A stretch of 64,000 nt of DNA from contig JBOZIK010000001.1 of the NCBI GenBank assembly GCA_051453625.1, positions 135,718,673 to 135,782,672 on the forward strand, read 5' to 3'. The notes under the pieces are model-generated. The model saw only the letters and a program-made list of their open reading frames with translations, was not told the origin of the DNA and did not search any database. Position numbers and translations under genes: made by a program. Below, in pieces: positions 56,542 through 64,000 of this stretch. This DNA comes from Welwitschia mirabilis (lineage: Eukaryota > Gnetophyta > Gnetopsida > Welwitschiales). Within the stretch, counting starts at the first letter, position 1; each line of letters starts with the position of its first letter.

Positions 56542-57475
56542 TTCAAAATTTTTGATTAAATTCTTTTGATAATTAGATTAAGAAATAAAAATTCCATTCT
56601 TTGTTTGCTTAATCTGTTATCCGAGAAACATTCTAGCTTCACCAAGCAGGTTCATCTTAACGTGTTTTATCATGATATTTGCAAACCCTTTTGATAAAAA
56701 CTTCACTAGAAGCACCAAATATGATATCATTCACATAAATTTATATAATGATAAAATTTTTATTCAAGTTCTTAATAAACAAAATTTTATCTACTATCCC
56801 ATGGATATAACTATTTTCATTTAGAAATGTGGCTATCTTTTCATATCAAACTCTTGGAACTTGTTTTAATTCTTACAGGGCCTTATCGAGTCTATAAACA
56901 TGATCAAATTTATGAGGATCTACAAACCCTTACTATTGTTCTACATACACTTCTTCATTTAGGATTCCATTTAAGAAGGCACTCTTTACATTCATTTGAT
57001 ACACCTTAATATTCTTAAAGGTTGCATAAGATAAAAACATTCTAATACTATTAAGCCTTACAACTAAAGCAAACATGTCATCTACATCAATGCCTTCGAT
57101 TTGGCTATAGCATTGTGCTACTATTCTTGCTTTGTTTTTGATGACATCATTTTCCTCATCACATTTGTTTTTAAAGATCCACTTAATCCAAATAACATTT
57201 TTTTCCTTTGATCTTTCTATAAGATTCCATACATCATTTCTTTTAAATTCTTATAACTCATCTTTCATGGACATCATCCATTCTACATAAGATTCAGCTT
57301 CTTCAAACTTTTTAGGTTTAACTTATGAAACATAATAAGTGTGGACATAGAAATTTTTCATAGAATTCCTTGTCCTTATATTTGAGCTAACTTCTCCAAT
57401 AATATATCCTAAAGGGTGATCTTTTAGCTCTTTGAACTTTTTCGTAATGACTTCTTTTGTAGTAACTTTTTCTTC
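56542..57475 (-). pseudogene. Element B reverse transcriptase (RVT_2)
   Basis: Nearly complete copia RT in shifting frames: WNLIERSKEKNVIWIKWIFK, KARIVAQCYSQIEGIDVDD, then the first motif YQMNVKSAFLNG, where the catalytic Asp of YQMD is Asn. ELKQVPRV-YEKIATFLNE follows. The active-site box at 56726-56737 reads YVND instead of YVDD. Both changes are G-to-A in the sense strand. At least four stops. The enzyme could not work even without the stops. Confidence 0.88.
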
Positions 57476-57479
57476 TTTT

Positions 57480-58250
57480 TCAATAGAAATTTCTTTTTTT
57501 GTAGGGGTGCTTTATTCTAACATCATCTATTTGCACATTTATTGATTCTTTCATAGTAAATCTTCTCTTGTTGAAAACACGATAAGTTCTACTTCTAGTT
57601 GAATATCCCAATAATATTTCTTGATTAGTCTTAGATTCAAATTTGTTTAGTTTTTCTCTATTTTTTAACACATAACACTTACTCCAAAGGACTTTAAAAT
57701 AAGAAACGTTAGGTTTTCTTTCTTTCCTTAACTCATAAGGTGTTTTATCCATTCTAGGTCTAAGGTAAACTCTATTTATGATATAACACATAGTGCTAAT
57801 ATATTCACCCAAAAAGATTTTGGAACTTTCTTGTTATTTAACATTGTTCTTACCATCTCTTAGAGGAATCTATTATTTCTCTCAGTAATTCCATTTTATT
57901 AAGGTGTTTTAGAAGCAGAGAATTAATGATCAATACCATTGTCAATATAGTACTTTTCAAATAAATGATTTTCAAACTCACCATCATGATCACTTCTTAT
58001 TTTCTTTATAGTATAGCCTTTCTCGTTTTGAATTTTATTGCATATTTCAACCCAATGTTTATATGTTTTAAATTTATTTTTAATAAATGCAACCCATGTA
58101 TATCTTGAGAAATCATAAATCATGGTTAGAAAATAGCATTTACCTTCTAAAATTTAAGTTTTAGCTAGTCCTACCAAGTCCATATGAATAATTTCTAAAG
58201 GCATGATTATGGAAACTTAGTTTTTACTTTTGTGTAATATTCCTATTCAT
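57480..58250 (-). pseudogene. Element B integrase core and C-terminus
   Basis: The catalytic core 58123-57923 reads MIYDFSRYTWVAFIKNK, then NEKGYTIKKIRSDHDGEFEN; the second aspartate is present. Past a stop, GITERNNRF near 57868-57895 carries the glutamate. An open piece 57812-57480 gives the C-terminal region (YIINRVYLRP, TPYEL, FKVLWSKCYVLKNREKLNKF, ILLGYSTRSRTYRVFN), matching the family's 'r..l.kTPYElw' and 'FG..cyvl' to 'f.GYs..s.aYrv.n'. The first Asp (MDLVGLA) is near 58175. Broken by several stops. Confidence 0.88.
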
Positions 58251-58570
58251 TTTCCTTTTTAACACTCATTACAAATACGATGTTTTACAACATTTATTTT
58301 TGGAATTCTTTTAAAAATTTCTTTTGTTATAATCATTTTCAAATGATCATAATTTACATGACCTAAATGTTTATGCCAAAGCTCTTCTTGATTAACATGG
58401 AAAAAATAACAAGCAGAAAATTATTGATTAATGCTATAGACATTATCTATTCTATTTACTTTGAGAATAATATCATTTGTTTTGTCATGCCTAACTTTAC
58501 ATTTATTACTATCAAAAACAACCTTATGACCTTTGTTACAAATTTAACTAATACTAAGTAAATTATGCTT
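58251..58570 (-). pseudogene. Element B pre-integrase zinc region
   Basis: LWHKHLGHVNYDHLKMI with both histidines (family 'WH.RlGH'), then ICNEC, stop, KGK, the Cys pair of the HHCC fold. Stops interrupt. Directly downstream of protease in pol. Confidence 0.78.
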
Positions 58571-58775
58571 TAAACCATTTACATATAAAACTTCATTTAT
58601 TTTAAGTAAGTTACCTCCACTGATGCTTCTGATTCCTTCAATTTTGGCTCTTCTGTTATCATTGAAAGTAACTTTTTCTCTATCAAAGTTACTCAGCTAT
58701 TTGAATCTAAACTTATCTCTTATCATATGTGGAGAGCAGCCATTGTCCAGATACTAGCTAGTGCCATTTAAAACC
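58571..58775 (-). pseudogene. Element B protease
   Basis: The catalytic triplet near 58739-58747 is D-N-G (family D-S-G; AGT to AAT fits G-to-A) in YLDNGCSPHMIRD, just after a stop where the family has Trp. VTFNDNRRAKIEGI and EVLYVNGLKHNLLSIS follow, as in copia proteases. Confidence 0.8.
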
Positions 58776-58849
58776 TTGAAAGCTATTTAAATCAAAAGAC
58801 TTTTTAAATCATTAGCTTTCACCCACTTAGTCCTTTTAGACTGATGTGG

Positions 58850-60345
58850 TACACCTCTTCTTCGAACAAATTTAAATGAAAAGGTACTAATTGAATTTGA
58901 AAATAACATCAATTTTCTAGCATTGCAAAATAACTTTAAATGATTTGACTTAACATAAAAATGACATGTAACTTTAGAAATAAATTTATTTTACTAAGTT
59001 ACCTAATTTTGCTAAATTTGTGGTCTTTGGGAGATGAAACTACTACTTGACTTATCATGAGATAATTTCTAAATTCTAAGCATCTGTTCTAATTTAGTTA
59101 AACCACTAGAAAATTTATTGATAAAATATGACAAGTTTTTTACCTTTAGTGCAAAATCAGAATTTTCAAATTTAGTCATCTTATATTTTGCTTTTAATTC
59201 CTTCTTTTCTTTAGTGAGGGTTTTCATAATCTTATTTAAATCATTAATGCGCTCAACTAATTTTTAAAATTTCATGTAAAGTTTCTGAAATGTGCCTTCA
59301 AGCTCATCTTGATCTTCTTTAATAACATTCAAATCATTAGGTTTAGATGTGCTAGGCAGGTTCTATAATGAAGGAATAATTGCCATGAAGGAGATCCTTT
59401 GATCTCCATCTGAAACTTGGCTAGAACAACTGTTATCATCCTCATCTACATTGTCCTATATAGCAATGAATGAAAATGTCTTTGACTTTCTTTATTTTCT
59501 CTTGTAATTTAGACACTTACTTGTCATGTGTCTAAATCATTTTGATCTTTTCTAAACTTTGAGTGGCATCTTCTTGTTCCTCTTCTTGGCTAACCTTCTT
59601 TCTTTATTATGTGTAAAAATTCCTTAAATCTTCTTGCTAGTAGAGTAACTTCATCATAATCAAGATCTTCATCTAATTTTTTTGACTTACGCTCTTCTTG
59701 CATACATTTTAAAGCAATACCTTTTTTCTTAACTTTGAAAATTTTCAATCATAAGTCTATAAATTACCTTGTAATTCCTTAAGTGCCATCATGTTTATAT
59801 TCTTTCTTTATTTTATTATAGTAACTTTTGGTTTAAATATTCTTGGAAGGGATCTCAGCACTTTTTGGGTCATCTTTGTCTCATTCATTCTTTTATCTAG
59901 TCTTGCCATGGAATTCATGACATCGATAAGGCTGGTAAAGAATTCTTGTAATATTTTCTCCTTGTCCATATGAATGTCATCTAATTTGAAAATGAGCATT
60001 TAGAGTATGGCCTGCTTGACAATGGATGTTCCTTCATGTACAACTTTAAGATTGTCCCATGCTTCTTTTTCATATTCATAGTTTATAATCTATTTGCACT
60101 TATCTACACAAACTATACAAAAAATGTAATTAAGAGCATCAACGTCTATGGTAGCTTTGGATTTATCAGTAGGGGTTCATTGGTCTGGGTTTTTAGGAAC
60201 TATAATGGTATTATCATGGACATCGGTTTTAGTTAGAGTAGGTATAGTATATCCATTATAAATGACCTCTTCAATACCCACATCTAGGATTACTCATTTT
60301 TATGTTCTAGAGTATGGACTTGGTAGGATCTTAACACGGACTCAA
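58850..60345 (-). pseudogene. Element B gag
   Basis: N-terminal part near 60330-60180; capsid core AWDNLKVVHEGTSIVKQAIL (about 60065-60006), then open piece 59999-59808: LIFKLDDIHMDKEKILQEFF, TSLIDVMNSM and VLRSLPRIFKPKVTII, the copia UBN2-type core. Next LDYDEVTLLARRFKEFLHII (about 59665-59605), and a Lys/Asn-rich C-terminal coiled part towards 58850. The zinc knuckle is not clearly preserved. Many stops. Confidence 0.75.
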
Positions 60346-60348
60346 CGA

Positions 60349-60362
60349 ATCTCTTATATCAA
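60349..60362 (-). promoter_or_regulatory. Element B primer-binding site (iMet, decayed)
   Basis: Minus strand TTGATATAAGAGATT against TTGGTATCAGAGCTT: three differences, right beside the 5' LTR. Confidence 0.7.
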
Positions 60363-60363
60363 A

Positions 60364-61689
60364 TGTAAGATTAAGAATCCTAAAGGAGAAGGATGAATAG
60401 GATTCTAAAAATTTAATCGAATAACTTTACAATAATAACGTTTCTTGAAATGAACACTAAAAAGTTATGTAAATAAACTGAAACTATTCTAAAAAACTAA
60501 AGAATAAAAATCACAAAAAAAACTAATGAGAATCACACAATATTTATAGTGTTTCGGGGAATGCCCTACTCCACTCTCGATGATCAGCTTCTATTCAAGA
60601 ATGATCCAGATCTCTGTTAATCTCTTTCCAGGTATTCTAGGTTTATTTAGAACCTTTATAAATGGACTTTCTTGAGGCTCAGTCTCAACCTTTTGCAAGA
60701 AAGTGAAGGAGTGATAGTGTGTCAAAATGCATAGGTTCCACTCGATCTTTAACTCAAGAATGGTATTGATATGCTACTTCAGAAGATGGTATAATCTGAA
60801 AGCATAGATTGCAACTGACTTGACCAAGCATGCAAAGATAACAACAGTTCTTGACTCGTATTTAGTCGGTAGGAAATGCCAATGAGTATAATAATTAATT
60901 TCAAAAAGATTCAAAAGTGGTATAATAATTTTGACTCTCGGCAAATATATAGTGAAAGACTTTATGGTTTGTACAAGTAAAAAAATCTTTCAACAGACAT
61001 AAAATGAACTCATAATAGCTAGAAAAAATCCCATTTCCATCATAACCAATCGACCCCTTAAAATTTTGGTCAACCCAAAGTTGGTTACCCTGATGTTCTT
61101 TCAGTCAAACCCTGTTTCTTGTAACTCATGTCCAGTTGACTCCTCAAGGTCTATTCAACTGCTTATCTAGTCATCCGCATATTTATCTGATCGCCCCCGT
61201 GGTCAAAAAAATGTAATACTATTTTTTACTCTAGGTCTAGTTTACCCCATAAATGTTTAGTTGACCTCTTATTGACAAAGGAGTGAATGCCACTCTATGT
61301 CTAATCGACCCCTCAAGAATCCAGTCGACCCCTTGACGATCAGCTATAAAGTATGGATGTATAATTCTAGTTGACTCCTCAAAAATTCAATTAATCCTTG
61401 ATAATTTTTGAAAAGTATCAAATGCATAGATTTGGTCTACCCCTCATGTGTCCAGTCAGCTCTTCTAAAATTAGTTTATTTCTGTGTAAGCTTTAGGTGT
61501 GATCAACTCCTTAGAAGTCTAGTCAACCACTTAGGAGGGTATAAACACTTAACAAGTTCAAGATCAAAATTTGACAAATTGTTTTAGCTTCTAACTTATA
61601 ATGATTAATATTTTTTGCATAAGATTTAACATGTTTTACTAAATATAAAATAATAGATTGACATCAAATTGGTAAATAATAACTCAACA
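60364..61689 (-). repeat. Element B 5' LTR (right)
   Basis: 1326 bp without a gap, TGTAAGATTAAG...ACTCAACA on plus. A field of degenerate GTCGACCCCT-type words runs from about 61050 to 61540 (AATCGACCCC, AGTCGACCCC, AGTTGACTCC, GGTCTACCCC, AGTCAACCAC), mostly in one orientation. By position in the minus-strand element this is the U3 side, where enhancers sit. Confidence 0.92.
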
Positions 61690-62060
61690 CCATAATTTTA
61701 TAAGCAAGTATAAAGAGGTAAAAGTTAGAAAAATTATGATTGGTCTACATCTAGTAATTTACAATCAAGTCAAATTATTTCAATCGGAGACTATTACAGA
61801 AGCCTTAGAGAAGGCAAAAATTAGTAAATAATTGTGTATCATGAATAAAAATATTAGAGAGAAAGAAGAATGTTTCAAGATAATAAAAGAATGTAATCAT
61901 GGGAGGAACCTTTCACTTAAAATATAGGTATGATTAGAGGAAGAGGTAGAGTAAATGTGGCTACAGTCAACACTAGAGCAACACATAAACCTCAAGAAAG
62001 AAAGCAGACTTATCCAACTCGAGGAAGAGGTAGATTTATGGAACTACTAAGAAATGATCA
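61690..62060 (+). pseudogene. Element F gag, C-terminal fragment
   Basis: Continues the gag cut by B: KYKEVKVRKIMIGLHLVI, NQVKLFQSETITEALEKAK (family 'k..rFi.GL...ir..v.....t..ealekA...E'). A basic Gly/Arg-rich linker follows with two RGRGR boxes (61935-61950 and 62020-62037) and PQERKQ. A Cys pair (C, stop, NC near 62127) may be what remains of the zinc knuckle. Confidence 0.65.
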
Positions 62061-63704
62061 GTCTTTTAAATTCAACTAATAATCTCAAGATCATGGAGCG
62101 TTTTCTATGTTAGATACCTCATTATGTTAGAATTGCCTTAAAAGGAAGAAACAAGAAATACATACAACAAATGTCTAAAGAGGTCACCTAGTCATATCTA
62201 TAGGTTGTTTTTATTAAATCCACTTTTCCTTTCATTATTATTAAAGTTTTCATGGAAGCTCTATTACTACTGATGGTGACAATTAATTGAAGAAGAGACA
62301 GAGTCATGTTAGTACTAAGTCTGTGAAGGTAGAAGATGATACGGTTATGGTTAAAGATAACATTAATGAGATTGCAGGAACAAATGAAGAAGAACAAAAT
62401 TTTCATAAATAAGAAAACTAAAGTAATCTAAATGATGTATAAATTGATTCCGATAATAATGTAAGAAGGAAAGAAAAGTCAATACAAGAAGTTGATTCTT
62501 TACCTATACCAAATGAAAATATAGTTGAAGTTTTATCCCATTAGCATGCAAAAGATTCCCTTTATATTATCATAATATGTTGTTAGATAAAAGTAAAAAT
62601 GTATTACGTTCATTAATGGATTAACTCTTTGGCTTGTCTAGTTAGCCTATATACTATTATCAAAAGATCCTTAAATAACCTTTTGTCTTAAGAAGTTCTT
62701 ATATCAGTTGAGCCTTCATTTGTAGTTATAGTTGGCTCATATATTGTAATCCTTAGCTACATGATAAGTCTTAAATAGCTAATCTTAATATTATATGATT
62801 AAAGTTTGTAATATTATTTAGATGGATTATGCTCATAAGTATTCAACCTTGTGGGGCTAGACATTAGTTGCTCTTAACTAATTTAAATACTTATTTAGTC
62901 TATACATGCATAGCCTTATTTCATACATTTTATTCTTGACTTATTAGACCTTAAGATGCTATATCATCCATATAAATCTTTAACTATAAATTTAGCTAGA
63001 TTACTTGGAGAAGTGTCAAAGAGGCATTGTAAGAAGTACACAACAAAGGAGTGTAATGTGGAAGAGATCTACAATTTTTTTAACTTAGGCTTGAGGAATT
63101 TCTACATGACAACTTTACAAGCATGTGTTATAATTTGAAGTAAGAGATTATTGCATTGCCATATTTAAATTGTAGTTTTGGATTTAATGGTTTAAGCACA
63201 TTTTTCTTGGTCAAAGTAAGGAGGTTGTTGAGATATTTTGGCTTATGAAATTAAATGGTTTAACTTATTTGTAAGCTTATTCAACTATTTTCTTAGAAAT
63301 TCCTTGCATGAGAAATATGCTAGTTCATAACATTTACCCTAATTTATAATAATTATATTCCTAGAAATTGAAACTTAACAAGAAACTTCTAACACTTACT
63401 TTGTAGTAAGTTTGTCAAAATGAAGAAGAAGGAATATAGCTTTATATTTTTACTATGACGTGCTTGGTAATATTGCATGATCCATGTTGTATATGAAGAT
63501 ACTAATTATAGTTTAAATTGCAAAATTAATCTTTAGAAAGATTGTGAAGATCTGTATATCTATAAAGGCAGCTTTTAATACACTTTGTGGAGAATATTTT
63601 CAAGATTAATATAATACAACCAATCTATAGAAGTAGCAACTTGGAAGACAAAAGTAGATATTAATCAATGGAGATCTGCTCTTTTGGCAAGTTTTGAGGA
63701 CGAA
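62061..63704. other. Element F, region where pol is expected
   Basis: 1.6 kb with no protease, RT, RNase H, integrase or chromodomain motif in any frame. 62281-62560 has an acidic, Lys/Glu/Asp-rich readable stretch (KVEDDTVMVKDNINEIAG) without a match. This suggests pol was deleted or never present. Confidence 0.5.
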
Positions 63705-63725
63705 ACTTCTTAAGGAGGTGAGAAA
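63705..63725 (+). promoter_or_regulatory. Element F polypurine tract
   Basis: TTAAGGAGGTGAGAA just before the 3' LTR, preceded by TTTTGAGGACGAAACTTC, the conserved 3' end text of Tekay/Del elements. Confidence 0.8.
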
Positions 63726-64000
63726 TGTCATGTCCATATTTTTACTTATTTTAAAAAGATGCAAAGATTAAGTTTAACAAATTATTTAGAAAGATTTAAT
63801 TATGTTAAGATCTTTAACTTATATAAACATTATGTTCTTGAGATGCTATTATATTATATTATCTTTAAATTCCTTTCGTCTTGATTAAAATATTACTTAT
63901 AAATCTTCAAGAATGTTCTTATAGTGGTGATGATTTCTTTCACTTATTATTTTTGCACTTCCTAGAAATTATGCATTAATTAAATGTTAATTATAAAGTA
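63726..64000 (+). repeat. Element F 3' LTR (cut by window end)
   Basis: TGTCATGTCCATATTTTTAC... pairs with 44056-44330; shared AAAAAGATGCAAAGATTAAG, TTATGTTCTTGAGATGCTAT and GTGGTGATGATTTCTTTC. The rest of the LTR lies beyond the window. Confidence 0.9.

Larger units (their letters stand above)
52574..61689 (-). mobile_element. Element B: full-length SIRE-like copia, dead
   Basis: 9.1 kb on the minus strand: 5' LTR 60364-61689, primer site, gag, protease, integrase, RT, RNase H, a TCGAC-rich spacer, accessory ORF3, polypurine tract, 3' LTR 52574-53926. Both LTRs start and end alike (TGTA-GAT-AAGAATCC on plus). Flanks CTACA (52569) and CCATA (61690) may be the decayed target duplication. It splits the gag of element F. 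All frames are broken, and the RT catalytic aspartates are changed, so it is inactive. Confidence 0.9.
44056..64000 (+). mobile_element. Element F: Tekay/Del-like Ty3/gypsy, runs off the window
   Basis: 5' LTR starts TGTCACATCCATA (44056). The same ~275 bp begin the 3' LTR at 63726, preceded by the end of the element: a frame-like GAGGACGAAACTTC and the polypurine tract TTAAGGAGGTGAGAA, the standard 3' arrangement of Tekay/Del chromoviruses. A primer site of iMet type lies at 49125, in a tandem array. Internal text keeps gag pieces (52347-52573, 61690-62060). I see no protease, RT or integrase, so it is non-autonomous or internally deleted. A CACTA-like end and the copia B lie inside it. Confidence 0.78.

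Noticed and set aside
58367-60236. Plus-strand frames opposite element B gag and pre-integrase
   Set aside because: Shadows of the minus-strand pol and gag; the minus-strand reading matches copia domains.

Overview
The window looks like intergenic heterochromatin of a flowering plant. It is strongly A+T rich and full of decayed LTR retrotransposons. There is no bacterial-style gene packing and no long intact reading frame. A decayed stretch resembling plant mitochondrial atp6 (3.57-3.90 kb) fits a plant nucleus. I cannot name the species, and I see no functional host protein gene. Seven runs of N interrupt the sequence. Nearly all coding signal comes from pol, gag or accessory frames of retroelements, broken by stops and frameshifts. 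Many of the stops look like CAA/CAG/CGA codons changed by C-to-T, and CpG is scarce outside one small island (2.94-3.57 kb).

Layout. 0.7-1.9 kb: decayed Ty3/gypsy gag on the minus strand, next to a TTGAC-rich minisatellite. 2.9-3.9 kb: a GC-richer, CpG-retaining island, a dispersed repeat whose second copy lies at 12.9-13.2 kb, and the atp6-like fragment. 6.05-10.6 kb: a plus-strand Ty1/copia element with gag, protease, integrase, RT, RNase H, polypurine tract (PPT) and the start of a 3' LTR. 10.6-13.6 kb: mostly unassigned, with a tRNA-like repeat and a 76-bp tandem duplication. 13.65-40.17 kb: a nested stack. An old SIRE-like copia (here C) was entered by a sibling (A, 13698-30020, TSD GACAT/GACGT). 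A's 5' LTR was entered by a non-autonomous element with an Asp-type primer-binding site (E, 14802-22491). C's 3' LTR was entered by a minus-strand element with the same kind of primer site (D, 33702-39970, perfect TSD GTGTG). 40.2-44.05 kb: unassigned sequence with microsatellites. 44.06 kb to the window end: a Tekay/Del-like Ty3/gypsy element (F) that retains gag but shows no pol. It holds a CACTA-like terminus and a complete-length minus-strand SIRE-like copia (B, 52574-61689) with 1.3-kb LTRs.

The most interesting pattern is shared by A, B and C. Each carries, downstream of pol or its remnant, an extra sense-oriented frame of the plant 'Transposase_32/putative plant transposon protein' type. 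In each, the spacer before that frame is studded with the same short word that marks that element's own LTR: AGACATCT/AGATGTCT in A and C, and the palindrome AGTCGACT or its variants in B. This suggests an LTR-like internal control region for a 3' accessory gene. A second oddity is a 60-bp tandem array that repeats the LTR/primer-binding-site junction of F five times (49111-49380).
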